From the NCBI GenBank assembly GCA_937888775.1, contig CALAQT010000423.1, forward strand, positions 5,409 to 69,408: a DNA stretch of 64,000 nt, given 5' to 3'. Positions 1-7,941 of this stretch are shown piece after piece; within the stretch, counting starts at the first letter, position 1; the number at the start of each line of letters is the position of its first letter. The DNA comes from an uncultured Actinomycetes bacterium (GTDB taxonomy: Bacteria; Actinomycetota; Thermoleophilia; Solirubrobacterales; Solirubrobacteraceae). The translations under genes were made by a program, and so were the position numbers. The notes beneath the pieces were generated by a model, which saw nothing but the letters and a program-made list of their open reading frames with translations, had not been told where the DNA came from and did not search any database.

Positions 1-1
1 A

Positions 2-148
2 CGGCTGCTGGAGGACGGGCTGGGCGAAAGTGAGATAACCGCCGTCGAGGAGTCCGTCAAGGAGTTGATGGAGCATGCGGTGCTGAGTGCCCGCGCGGCG
101 CCGTATCCCGATTCCCGGACCGATGCGGCAACGGAGTTCCGCCCATGA
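2..148 (+). CDS. 2-oxoacid dehydrogenase E1 component, alpha subunit (C-terminal 48 codons only)
   Basis: Frame open from the left edge to a TGA that overlaps the ATG of the next gene (ATGA, 145-148). The 48 visible residues are an acidic helix (ESEITAVEESVKELMEHAV) followed by a short proline-containing tail, as at the end of E1-alpha subunits of pyruvate/branched-chain/acetoin dehydrogenases. The assignment rests mainly on position: the overlapping downstream gene is a clear E1-beta, and alpha and beta form the alpha2beta2 thiamine-diphosphate enzyme. The thiamine-binding part lies outside the window, so the substrate class cannot be read. Confidence 0.8.
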   Translation, partial: RLLEDGLGESEITAVEESVKELMEHAVLSARAAPYPDSRTDAATEFRP

Positions 149-1125
149 GCACGCTCGAATTCCGTGACGCGATTCGCGACGCGATCGCCGAGGAGCTGGA
201 GCGCGACCCTGCCGTCGTCTTCTTCGGCGAGGACGTCGCCGTCGCCGGAGGGGTTTTCAAGGTGACCCCGGGACTGTTCGAGCGGTTCGGCCCCGAGCGC
301 GTCTTTGACACCCCGATCTCCGAGCTGGCCCTGGCGGGGACGGCCTACGGCGCCGCCGTCACGGGGTTGCGCCCGGTGTTCGAGGTCATGTTCGGCGACT
401 TCATGGCGCTGGCGATGGACAGTCTCGTCAACCAGGCTGCCAAGTTCTGGTACATCTCAGGCGAGCAGGGCAGCGTGCCGCTGGTCGTACGGTCCGCGGT
501 TGGGGGTGGGGGCCGCTTCGGCGCCTGTCACTCCCAGATCCACGGCACGTGGTATCAGGGCATTCCCGGGCTGAAGATCGTCTTCCCGTCCTCGCCAGCT
601 GAAGCCAAGGGCCTACTGAAGGCGTCGATCAGGGACGACAACCCGGTCATCTTCCTGGAGCACAAGCGGCTGTACTCGGTCAAGGGGCCGATGCCGGAGC
701 AGGAGATCATCCCGCTCGGCCGCGCAGGAATCCCCCGGTCCGGAGAGGATCTCACGATCGTGTCCATCGGCAAGGGCGTGCCCGACGCGCTCGCCGCGGC
801 GCAGACGCTCGCCGGCGACGGGGTCTCGGTCGAGGTGATCGACCTGCGCACGCTGCGGCCCCTGGACCTTGAGACCGTGCTGGAATCCGTCAGCCGCACC
901 AACCGGCTGCTGGCCGTGGAGGAGGGGCCCCGCACCGGTGGCTGGGCGACCGGGGTGCTGGGTGCGGTGGCCGAGCAGGGCCTGCACGACCTCGACGATG
1001 CGTGGATCATCGCCACCGACGAGACACCGATTCCCTACAGCCCGACGCTGGAGGACGCCTTCATGCCGGACGCCGATGCGATCGTCGCCAGCGTCCGCAC
1101 GCGGGCCGGTGTCGGGGTGGCGTGA
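145..1125 (+). CDS. 2-oxoacid (pyruvate/acetoin-type) dehydrogenase E1 component, beta subunit
   Basis: 326 residues, the normal length of E1-beta. Transketolase-like pyrimidine-binding domain at about residues 4-180 (early acidic FFGEDVA, then ISELALAGTAYGAA and GGGGRFGACHSQ), followed by the transketolase C-terminal domain (VEVIDLRTLRPLD, EEGPRTGGW). With E1-alpha it forms the ThDP-dependent decarboxylase that passes an acyl group to a lipoyl-bearing E2 in the cytoplasm. Start ATG overlaps the E1-alpha stop, so the two are translationally coupled. No E2 or E3 follows. Instead the stop overlaps the start of an aldehyde dehydrogenase remnant. E1-beta subunits for pyruvate, branched-chain acids and acetoin are hard to tell apart by eye. 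Confidence 0.92.
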   Translation: MSTLEFRDAIRDAIAEELERDPAVVFFGEDVAVAGGVFKVTPGLFERFGPERVFDTPISELALAGTAYGAAVTGLRPVFEVMFGDFMALAMDSLVNQAAKFWYISGEQGSVPLVVRSAVGGGGRFGACHSQIHGTWYQGIPGLKIVFPSSPAEAKGLLKASIRDDNPVIFLEHKRLYSVKGPMPEQEIIPLGRAGIPRSGEDLTIVSIGKGVPDALAAAQTLAGDGVSVEVIDLRTLRPLDLETVLESVSRTNRLLAVEEGPRTGGWATGVLGAVAEQGLHDLDDAWIIATDETPIPYSPTLEDAFMPDADAIVASVRTRAGVGVA

Positions 1126-1236
1126 TGGCGCTCGCCATCGAGTTCGGGATCGTAGACTCGATTGCGCGCGGGCGGTTCATCGGTGGCGAGTGGGCTCGGC
1201 GGCGTCAAGCGCTCCGGCTTTGACCGGAAGGCTGGT
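1125..1236 (+). pseudogene. aldehyde dehydrogenase remnant: N-terminus joined directly to C-terminus
   Basis: The ATG at 1125 overlaps the E1-beta TGA. It opens a frame containing RFIGGEW, the hallmark N-terminal strand of NAD(P)-dependent aldehyde dehydrogenases. From 1195, in a different frame, comes LGGVKRSGFDRKAG, which matches the family's C-terminal motif (PFGGxKxSGxGRExG). The roughly 430 residues between them, including the Rossmann fold and catalytic Cys/Glu, are missing. The first frame stops at 1221-1223. I read this as an internal deletion with an out-of-frame junction near 1190. The intact gene was probably the third gene of the E1 operon. The stop of the convergent SDR gene lies inside the scar. 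Confidence 0.75.
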
Positions 1237-2200
1237 TGCCATGGTCGCCGCTCAGGCGCTCGCACTCGTCCCACAGTCGCTGGCGGTCCTCGGCGCTCTC
1301 CCTGGTCCCGGGCAAGAGGTGGGTGGGTCGCGCCCGGCGGTCGTGCCAGAACTCGCCTGAGCTCTGGGCGGCCTGCGGGGCGGCGCCGAGCCAGACGATC
1401 GTGTCGGCGCCCTGGGCGGGCGATCGCAGCAGCGGCTTGGTCAGCTTGTAGAAGCGGGGCAGCGAGGACTTGACCCCAGGCGTGTCGGCCCAGCCGGGGT
1501 GCATGCTGTGCACGACGATGCCCTGGCCGCGCAGGCGCTGTGCCCACAGCTCGGTCAGGACCACCTCGGCGCGCTTGGAGCGCGCGTAGACGGCGGCGCC
1601 GTCGAAGTCGCCGTGCTCGCTCTGCAGGTCGTCGACCCTCAGCTTCTGGGCATACATGCCGCCCGAGGACACGTTGATGATTCGTGAGGGCGCGCTACGC
1701 CCGAGCTCGGGGACGAGCAGCTTGGTGAGCAGGAACGGCCCGACCACATTGGTGGCAAACGTCAGCTCGATCCCGTCGGCCGACCGCTTGCGCTGGTTGA
1801 CCAGCGCGCCGGCGTTGTTGACCAGCACGTCCAGGCGGGCGGTCTGGCCGCAGAAGCCCTCGGCGAACTTCCGCACGCTGGCCAGGTCACCCAGGTCGCA
1901 ATGGCCGACCTGCACCTCGCCGCCGCGAGCGTTGCGCGCCACCTGCGCCCGTGCGCGCTCGCCCCGTTGCTGGTCGCGCGCGATCAGCCAGACCGAGGCG
2001 CTCAGCCGCGCGAAGCCCTCGGCCGCGGCCAGCCCCAGGCCGGACGTGGCGCCGGTGACGAGCACGACCTTGCCGTCCATCGGCTGGACTTCCTGCGGGT
2101 TCCAGCCGCTGCTGCGCAGCCGGTAGCCCAGACTGGTGTAGCCGACCACGACGGTGCGGTCCAGGACCGTGTCAAGCAGGGATCTGACCACTCCGTTCAA
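1205..2200 (-). CDS. SDR-family oxidoreductase (DHRS12-like)
   Basis: 331 residues from a TTG at 2200. Rossmann motif TGATSGLG near residue 50, NNAG near 125, and active-site YARSK (YxxxK) near 210, preceded by the catalytic serine in NVSSGG. The N-terminal extension before the Rossmann fold (DRTVVVGYTSLGYRLR) is typical of the DHRS12-like subgroup, so I keep the TTG rather than the internal Met at residue 41. NAD(P)-dependent; substrate unknown. It is the last gene of a leftward MarR-MFS-SDR operon: its start lies directly against the TAA of the MFS gene. The extreme C-terminus (about 10 residues) runs into the aldehyde dehydrogenase scar and may not be native. Confidence 0.88.
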   Translation of the reverse strand: MNGVVRSLLDTVLDRTVVVGYTSLGYRLRSSGWNPQEVQPMDGKVVLVTGATSGLGLAAAEGFARLSASVWLIARDQQRGERARAQVARNARGGEVQVGHCDLGDLASVRKFAEGFCGQTARLDVLVNNAGALVNQRKRSADGIELTFATNVVGPFLLTKLLVPELGRSAPSRIINVSSGGMYAQKLRVDDLQSEHGDFDGAAVYARSKRAEVVLTELWAQRLRGQGIVVHSMHPGWADTPGVKSSLPRFYKLTKPLLRSPAQGADTIVWLGAAPQAAQSSGEFWHDRRARPTHLLPGTRESAEDRQRLWDECERLSGDHGNQPSGQSRSA

Positions 2201-3475
2201 TTACCCGTGGGCGGCGACGCTACTCCTCGCCGCCAGCGGTGGCCCGGCGTCAGCGCGGCGTCCGGGCAGCCGCCGCAGCGAGAGCCAGCCGGCAAGTGCG
2301 ACCAGCAGACAGGTGATGGCCCCGAGTCCGAGTCCCGCGCGCGCACCGGCGACCGCCATCACACCTCCGATGAGCGGACCGCCGATCGGCGTGGAGCCCT
2401 GGAAGGCGACAAACCACAAGGACATCACGCGGCCGCGCATCTCCGGCGCGGCGGTCAGCTGCAGGGTGGAGTTGCCGGTCGACATGAACGAGATGCTGGC
2501 GCCGCCCGCCAGTCCGAGCGCGATCAGCTCCAGGAGCAGGTTGGGGGCGAGCGTCGCGAACGTCATCGCGACGGCGAATCCGAACGCGGCGATCACCAGC
2601 GGTCGCAGGCCGGTCTTGCCGCGCGCGGCCACCAGCAGTCCGCCGACCACCGCGCCGACCCCCATCGCGGCGGTCATGAAACCAAAGCCACTGGCGCCGA
2701 CGTGCAGGCCCCGGCTGGCCATTACGGGCAGCGAGACCTGGAACTCGTAGGTGAGGCAGCCGGCGACGCCCATCATCAGCAGCGGGACCAGGAGCTCGGG
2801 CTTCGACCGTACGTAGTCCAGGCCTTCGCGCAGCTGTCCGCTGTCCCGCGGCGTCGGCTCGGTCGGGTTCAGAGCGTGCTTGTCCATCGTGGTCAGCGAG
2901 GCCACGACCGCGACGAAGCTGGCGGCGTTGACCAGGAAGCAGACCCCGTCGCCCACGGTGGCGATCAGCAGCCCGGCCACGGCCGGCCCGATCGTCCGGG
3001 CGACGTTGACCAGCACGGAGTTGAGGCTGACCGCATTGCGCAAGTGCTCGGGGCCGACGAGCTCGAGCATGAACGACTGCCGCGAGGGATTCTCGAATGC
3101 GTTGTTGAGGCCCAGCAGCGCCGCCAGCAGCCCGATCTCCCACACCCGCACGTTGCCGGTCACGGTGAGCAACCCCAGCGCCAGCGCCTGCAAGCCCATC
3201 GCGCCCTGCAGCACGATCATCAGCTTGCGCTTGTCGACGCGGTCGGCGATCACGCCACCGTAGGGTCCCAGCAGCAGCACCGGGAGCGTCTGGAGTGCCA
3301 CGATCACGCCGAGCGCCGTGCTCGAGTGTGTCAGCGTCAGCACCAGCCACGATTGGGCGGTCATCTGCATCCAGGTGCCGATCAGCGAGATCGACTGGCC
3401 GCTGACGTAGCGGCGGTAGTTGGGAACGGCGAGAGCGGCGAAGGTGACCCGGCCGGCGCGAACCACCCGGGTCAC
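2201..3475 (-). CDS. MFS transporter (MFS_3/EntS-like)
   Basis: 424 residues with about 12 hydrophobic segments. It begins with the FAALAVPNYRRYVSGQSIS stretch typical of MFS_3/EntS-like exporters and has the loop 2-3 signature GGVIADRVDKRK. Inner-membrane, proton-driven export is the usual role. Starts at GTG 3475, whose GTGA overlaps the stop of the upstream MarR gene, so regulator and transporter are translationally coupled. A drug or metabolite efflux role under the MarR repressor is inferred from this layout. The substrate cannot be read from the sequence. Confidence 0.9.
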   Translation of the reverse strand: MTRVVRAGRVTFAALAVPNYRRYVSGQSISLIGTWMQMTAQSWLVLTLTHSSTALGVIVALQTLPVLLLGPYGGVIADRVDKRKLMIVLQGAMGLQALALGLLTVTGNVRVWEIGLLAALLGLNNAFENPSRQSFMLELVGPEHLRNAVSLNSVLVNVARTIGPAVAGLLIATVGDGVCFLVNAASFVAVVASLTTMDKHALNPTEPTPRDSGQLREGLDYVRSKPELLVPLLMMGVAGCLTYEFQVSLPVMASRGLHVGASGFGFMTAAMGVGAVVGGLLVAARGKTGLRPLVIAAFGFAVAMTFATLAPNLLLELIALGLAGGASISFMSTGNSTLQLTAAPEMRGRVMSLWFVAFQGSTPIGGPLIGGVMAVAGARAGLGLGAITCLLVALAGWLSLRRLPGRRADAGPPLAARSSVAAHG

Positions 3476-3933
3476 GGCCGTCGGTCCTTCAACTGCGCGG
3501 CCAGCCCCTCCAGCGCCTCGATCGCACGCTCGATCTGTAGCCGCTCCTCGTCGCTCAGCGCTTCGAGCGCGACACTCAGCGCATCGGTGCGCTCACGGCG
3601 CATGCGCTGCGCCAGGCGACTCCCGGCGGGGGTCGCCTTGACCCACGCCGAGCGGCGGTCGCGCTCGTCGCTGACGCGTTCCAGCAGGCCGGCGTCGACC
3701 AGATCGGAGATCACGCGCGAGAGCATCGTCGGGTTCAGGCCCTCGGCACTGGCCAGCTCCGAGAGCCGCAGCGGTCCCTCGCGCCAGACGGTCATCAGGA
3801 CCGCGAACCGGGTGGGGGTAAGGCCCGCGGCCATGCCCGCCTCGGTGGGGCGCAGCCGGCGTGAGAGCCGTCCGATCACCGCCCGCAGCCGGGCGGCGGT
3901 CTCAAGGTCAAGAGCTGGTGCTGGAGTGGGCAA
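3472..3933 (-). CDS. MarR-family transcriptional regulator
   Basis: 153 residues. Winged helix at about residues 35-105: recognition helix region LSELASAEGLNPTMLSRVI and wing DERDRRSAWVKATPAG, flanked by dimerisation helices. First gene of the MarR-MFS-SDR operon and divergent from the YeeE pair. The start is TTG at 3933; no ATG or GTG fits the family N-terminus better. A perfect inverted repeat (3951-3966) lies 18 bases upstream, over the likely -35/-10 region (TTGCCA and TATA-like bases), which suggests autorepression relieved by a small ligand. Confidence 0.92.
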   Translation of the reverse strand: MPTPAPALDLETAARLRAVIGRLSRRLRPTEAGMAAGLTPTRFAVLMTVWREGPLRLSELASAEGLNPTMLSRVISDLVDAGLLERVSDERDRRSAWVKATPAGSRLAQRMRRERTDALSVALEALSDEERLQIERAIEALEGLAAQLKDRRP

Positions 3934-3950
3934 GACCTATATAAATTAGT

Positions 3951-3966
3951 TGCTTGCTGGCAAGCA
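3951..3966. promoter_or_regulatory. MarR-type operator: 7-bp perfect inverted repeat
   Basis: TGCTTGC-TG-GCAAGCA is a perfect 7+7 palindrome between the divergent MarR and YeeE genes. TTGC/GCAA half-sites of this size are typical of MarR-family operators. An A/T-rich stretch (TATATAAATTA on the + strand) separates it from the marR start. The palindrome overlaps a plausible -35 for marR, so binding would block its own promoter and possibly the YeeE promoter. Confidence 0.7.
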
Positions 3967-4092
3967 CTAGTCTACCAGCCTGCTTTGCCACGCCAGGCGC
4001 GCAATAGTGCACCAAAGTAGTTGACTATGCTTCCGGGGAATAGCCCCCCCGGGGCCATTCCCAACGGGTTCGCCCACCAACACGGAGGCCAG

Positions 4093-4551
4093 ATGCTTCA
4101 TTCCCAGCTCGCTTGGTACATCGCAGGTCCGGCGCTCGGGCTGTGCGTCGTCGCCTGCCGGGCGCTGTTCAACGGACGGTTGGGCGTCACCGGCGGCTAT
4201 TCGGAGGTGGTGGGGCGCCTGCGGGCGGGCCACGCGGTGTTCGACTGGCGGGGCTGGCTGCTGATCGGGGTGCTGCTCGGCGGGACCGTGTTCGCACTTG
4301 TCGCCGGCGGCCCGGACTTTCACGGCTACGGCTGGCTGACGGCCGATCTGCACGGCTCACCGATCGCGATCGGGATGATCCTGCTCGGCGCGGGTGTGCT
4401 GATCGGCTTCGGCGCCAAGCTCGCGGGCGGCTGCACGTCTGGCAACGGCCTCAGCGGCACGTCGGCGCTTTCGCCGGCCGCCCTGGTGGCGACCGCCACA
4501 TTCTTCGTGACCGCAATCGTCGTCAGCTTCGTTGTCAAGGCGGTGGTGTAA
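4093..4551 (+). CDS. YeeE/YedE-family sulfur transport protein, first half
   Basis: 152 residues with four hydrophobic segments. The conserved cysteine loop KLAGGCTSGNGLSG (about residues 115-128) is the signature of YeeE/YedE membrane proteins, which import thiosulfate or other reduced sulfur through conserved cysteines. Start chosen at ATG 4093 because GGAGG lies at 4084-4088; an upstream ATG-like extension is not family-like. The stop overlaps the ATG of the second half. Split two-gene versions of this transporter are common in bacteria. Divergent from the MarR operon, with the shared operator at 3951-3966. Confidence 0.88.
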   Translation: MLHSQLAWYIAGPALGLCVVACRALFNGRLGVTGGYSEVVGRLRAGHAVFDWRGWLLIGVLLGGTVFALVAGGPDFHGYGWLTADLHGSPIAIGMILLGAGVLIGFGAKLAGGCTSGNGLSGTSALSPAALVATATFFVTAIVVSFVVKAVV

Positions 4552-5015
4552 TGCGCTCGCGGTTGGCCGGGCTTGGCATCGGGCTGGTGTTCGGGGTCGT
4601 TCTGTCCTGGAGCGGCATGACCAGCCCCGACGTGATCCGCTCGGCGCTGCTGTTCCAGCGTCCTTACCTGTTCGAGTTCTTCGCCTCGGCGGTGCTGGTG
4701 GGGACGGTCGGCGTCGCGCTGCTGCGTCGCGCCCGGACGCGGGCCGTGCTGGTTGACGCGCCGGTTGGCTGGGCCCGTGAGACCCCGGCCCGTCGCCACG
4801 TCGTCGGCAGCCTGGTGTTCGGCCTTGGCTGGGGGATCTCGGATGCCTGCCCGGGTCCGATCGCAACTCAGATCGGGCAGGGGATCGCGTGGGGACTGCC
4901 GACGATCGCCGGGGTGCTGATCGGCGTGTACGTATTCATCCGCCGCTACGAGCGCGAGACTGAGCCGGCGACCGACCCACCCCAGTTCGCCGCCGGGCTG
5001 GCTCCCGGAGGCTGA
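4551..5015 (+). CDS. YeeE/YedE-family sulfur transport protein, second half (DUF6691-like)
   Basis: 154 residues, about four membrane segments, with the second cysteine motif ISDACPGPIATQIG near residues 97-110. Start ATG 4551 overlaps the TAA of the first half (TAATG), so the two halves are made in equal amounts. Together they make one YeeE-like pore; the two loop cysteines are the expected substrate relay. No rhodanese, TusA or sulfur dioxygenase gene is adjacent, so the sulfur substrate cannot be narrowed. Confidence 0.87.
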   Translation: MRSRLAGLGIGLVFGVVLSWSGMTSPDVIRSALLFQRPYLFEFFASAVLVGTVGVALLRRARTRAVLVDAPVGWARETPARRHVVGSLVFGLGWGISDACPGPIATQIGQGIAWGLPTIAGVLIGVYVFIRRYERETEPATDPPQFAAGLAPGG

Positions 5016-5040
5016 CCCGGGCGGCGGTCAGGGCCTCCAG

Positions 5041-5328
5041 CGACGGCTTGCCCAGATCACCGAGATCTGGTTTCTTCACGATGCCGGCGAGCTGAAGATC
5101 TCGCTCAATTCGTCGCGCCGGAAGACCAAGAACCTCGTCGCGCGCTCGCAGTGCAGCCTGTTCGTGCTTGATCTGGCCAACCCCTACCGCTATCTGGAGG
5201 TGCGGGGCCGCGCGAGGATCGAGCCCGACGGCGACTACGGTTTCGCCCGCCGGGTCGGGGCCAAGTACGACCCCGACGTCAAGGTGCACGACCAGCCGGG
5301 GGAGACCCGGCCAGGCATCCACCGGTGA
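5041..5328 (+). pseudogene. PPOX-type (F420/FMN-dependent) oxidoreductase remnant
   Basis: An open frame without start codon encodes the central barrel of a pyridoxamine-5'-phosphate-oxidase-like protein: a Trp-Phe strand, then SSRRKTKNL, SLFVLDLANPYRYLEVRG and YDPDVKVHDQPGE. In intact relatives about 35 residues (first strand, MTE...GxPQ region) precede this and a final strand follows GETR. Here the frame runs straight back into the YeeE stop region, and after GETR it ends at TGA 5326. Both ends are therefore missing. It is not translated in any obvious way, as no ribosome site or in-frame start is present. Confidence 0.7.
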
Positions 5329-5364
5329 CCACTCTCGGTGCGACCGTACTTACGGGGACCACCA

Positions 5365-6936
5365 CTAGCCGCTGGAACCGGTCAGCTGCGTGTTCAGCGC
5401 CGAGCCGTCCGGGGAGCCGAGGCCGGTGCAGGCATCCCAGCCGGGACCGGCGCTGTAGGAGCCGTTGTTGCCGCTGGTGATGTCATGGAAAGCGGCTGAT
5501 CCCAGCAGCGGGTAGAGCTGGGGCTGAAGAAACCCCACCGGCTTGCCCAGCGACTGGTTGAGCCGCGCGATCAGCCCGGCCCATAGCGGCGCGACCGCGC
5601 TGGTGCCGCCGATCGTCTCTTGGTTGCCGTCGACGAGGATCTGGTAGCCGGTTTGGGGGTCGGCGTTGCCCGCGACGTCGGGTACGCCGCGTCCGGTAGC
5701 GTTGGAGTCGACGTTGTCGGGCACTTGGGCCGCGGACTGATAACTGGGCAGGGCGAACTGGCGGCTTACGCCGCCACCGGTAGCACCGCCGCCGCTGCCG
5801 TCGTTCCAGACGGACTCGCTCGTGATTTGGCCGTTGGCCGCCTGCAGTGAGGTTCCGCCGCAAGCCAGGGCATGCGGCGCGGAGGCCGGGAAATCGACGT
5901 GCTGCTGGCCGTCGGTGACGCCGTCGGCGGATCCGTTGTCCCCGGCGGCGACGGTCACCGTCACGCCTAGGGAGGCGGCATCGGTGAGGGTCTGCTCCAT
6001 TTGCGTGCGGGCCTGCGCGGTCCACGAGTCTTCGGACTGCCCCCAGCTGATCGAGACCACCGAGGGCTTGTTGGTGCTGTCGTGAACTGCGGTCGAGAGT
6101 GCATCGAGGAAGCCCTGGTCGGTGTTCGGCGCGAAGTAGACCGCGATCGACGCGTCGGGGGCTACGGCTCCGACGACCTCGATGTCGAGCATCACCTCGC
6201 CGTCGGCGTTGGTGTCGGTCCCCGGCGAGTTGATCCCGCCGTCGACGCTGACCGCAGTGACGGTGGGCGTCGCCAGGCTGAGGCTCTGAAAGTAGGTGGC
6301 GAGATCGGTGGTGGAGAAGCCACCCCCCAGCTCCAGGATCGCCACCGTTTCGCCCTTGCCGGTGAAGGCCGAGGGGAAGTCATAGGCCTGGGCGACCTCG
6401 ACCGGCGTGTAGGAGGCGGAGGCCGCGGCGGGAGTCGGATGCCGTCGCAGGCGGGGCTGTGCCTGGGGCCGGTTGTCGATCCCGAACACGCCGGTCACCA
6501 CGCCGTCGAGCCCCGCAGGGAGCGTCAGCGTTCCCTGGCGACCGCGGTACGTCACGCCGCTGGCGGGCTTGAACAGGCCGAGCCCCTGCGCGCCGAACGC
6601 CTGTGCCGCCTGATCGAGCGTTACGCGCAGGCTCACCGTGCGCCGTGCCTGGTCCACACCTGAGACGGTGAGCCCGTACTCGGACGCGAACGCCCGCACT
6701 GCGGCGACGTCCTCGTCGGTGGCGCCGTGGGCGCCGGCCCATTCTTCGCGGGAAAGCAGGCGGCGCTGCGCGGGCGGACGGGCGGCCTCCTGATCGACCC
6801 AGTCCACCGGGGCCCGCGGGCGCAGATAGACGGTGAGCTCGATCTCGGACGTACCGTCGACCTCGCCCACGCGGGTGTGGTCGGGATCGACCTGCCGTTC
6901 GCTACCGGGGATGGTTACGCGACCTGCCGCTGTCAT
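5365..6936 (-). CDS. S53 family serine-carboxyl peptidase (kumamolisin/sedolisin type)
   Basis: 523 residues: activation prodomain at about 30-170 (ending near GVFGIDNR), then the subtilisin-fold catalytic domain. Catalytic residues recognisable: Glu and Asp in GEVMLDIEVVGAVAPDA, the oxyanion Asp region WGQSED, and the Ser in GGTSAVAPLWAG. The C-terminal calcium site is present (DITSGNNG...GPGWDACTGLGSP). Acid-active endopeptidases of this family self-process. The N-terminus (ATG 6936, with AGGAGA upstream) shows no hydrophobic signal peptide, yet the family is usually exported; many bacterial kumamolisins likewise lack a classical signal. Single gene, convergent with nothing. Confidence 0.93.
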   Translation of the reverse strand: MTAAGRVTIPGSERQVDPDHTRVGEVDGTSEIELTVYLRPRAPVDWVDQEAARPPAQRRLLSREEWAGAHGATDEDVAAVRAFASEYGLTVSGVDQARRTVSLRVTLDQAAQAFGAQGLGLFKPASGVTYRGRQGTLTLPAGLDGVVTGVFGIDNRPQAQPRLRRHPTPAAASASYTPVEVAQAYDFPSAFTGKGETVAILELGGGFSTTDLATYFQSLSLATPTVTAVSVDGGINSPGTDTNADGEVMLDIEVVGAVAPDASIAVYFAPNTDQGFLDALSTAVHDSTNKPSVVSISWGQSEDSWTAQARTQMEQTLTDAASLGVTVTVAAGDNGSADGVTDGQQHVDFPASAPHALACGGTSLQAANGQITSESVWNDGSGGGATGGGVSRQFALPSYQSAAQVPDNVDSNATGRGVPDVAGNADPQTGYQILVDGNQETIGGTSAVAPLWAGLIARLNQSLGKPVGFLQPQLYPLLGSAAFHDITSGNNGSYSAGPGWDACTGLGSPDGSALNTQLTGSSG

Positions 6937-7068
6937 CTGACTCTCCTAAGCTGCGCCGGGACGAAATCGGCCTACTCGGCTAAACCTATCGCCGCTGGGT
7001 CGCGCGGGGAAGATGTGATGGAGTTCTGTCGATGCCGGCCGGCAACCGCACCAATCGGTGAGGCGAGC

Positions 7069-7941
7069 ATGACGTCCCAGTCGGAGGCGCTGCTCGTCCT
7101 GCAGCACATCGCCTGCGAGCCCCCGGCGGCCTACGAGGACGAGCTGCTGGCGTGGGGTGTGCGCCTGCATCGGGTCCAGCTCGACGAGGGCGAGCCGCTG
7201 CCCGACTGGCGCGCGTTCGCCGGGATCGTCGCAATGGGCGGCCCGATGGGCGCCTATGAGGACGATCGCCTGCCGTGGCTGGCGGCCGAGAAGAAGCTGA
7301 TCGCCGACGCCGTCCGGGCCGGGACTCCCTACTGGGGCGTGTGCCTGGGCGCTCAGCTGCTCGCCGCAAGTCTCGGCGCGGAGGTATTCACCGGCGCCGA
7401 GCCCGAGGTCGGCCTGCTCCCCGTGCTCATGACCGCCGCGGCGGCCCGCGATCCGGTCTTTTCGCACGCGCCCGCCCGGTTCTCGGCGCTGCAGTGGCAC
7501 GCCGACACCTATGCCCTGCCCCCCGGCGCCGTGCAGCTCGCGCGTTCGGCGGCCTACGAGCAGCAGGCGTTCGCCGTCGACGCCGCCTACGGCCTGCAGT
7601 TTCACCTGGAGGTTCCAGTCTGGCTGGCCGAGCGGTGGGCGGAGGTCCCCGCCTACGCCCACAGCCTGCAGACTCTGATGGGACCCAACGGAGTGCCGGC
7701 GCTGATCGAGCAGGTCCGCGCTCACGAGCGTGAGACCTTGCGGCTGGCGCGGACGCTGTTCGCGGCCTGGCTGGAGCACGTCGTGGGATTCTCCCCTCCC
7801 AATGGCGCTCCGCCGGTCGTTGCATCACGCTCAGCTAGTCCGGAAGCAGCGCGATTCGGGGTGGTTAGCCTGCGCTCGCTCCGGACGGCACCGTCCTACG
7901 TGAGCTTCGTGATTCGACGATGCAAGTGCTCAAGCACGTGA
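7069..7941 (+). CDS. class I glutamine amidotransferase-like protein (GMP-synthase GATase family)
   Basis: Start ATG 7069; 290 residues. Triad Cys in YWGVCLGAQLLA (about residue 88) and His-Glu in LQFHLEV (about 181). Relatives are the stand-alone type 1 GATases annotated as GMP synthase-like, which cleave glutamine or gamma-glutamyl bonds; no synthetase domain or partner is adjacent. The family normally ends near residue 240 (LFAAWLEHV). Here about 50 further low-complexity residues follow and overlap the 3' end of the convergent phosphatase gene by 46 bases, suggesting that the original stop was lost. Confidence 0.87.
   Translation: MTSQSEALLVLQHIACEPPAAYEDELLAWGVRLHRVQLDEGEPLPDWRAFAGIVAMGGPMGAYEDDRLPWLAAEKKLIADAVRAGTPYWGVCLGAQLLAASLGAEVFTGAEPEVGLLPVLMTAAAARDPVFSHAPARFSALQWHADTYALPPGAVQLARSAAYEQQAFAVDAAYGLQFHLEVPVWLAERWAEVPAYAHSLQTLMGPNGVPALIEQVRAHERETLRLARTLFAAWLEHVVGFSPPNGAPPVVASRSASPEAARFGVVSLRSLRTAPSYVSFVIRRCKCSST

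Noticed and set aside
1901..3949. 682-codon open frame on the plus strand over SDR, MFS and MarR
   Set aside because: Shadow of three coupled minus-strand genes with excellent family matches.
4113..5015. 300-codon frame covering both YeeE halves
   Set aside because: Only its last 154 codons, from ATG 4551, are real; the rest is the +1 frame of the first YeeE gene.
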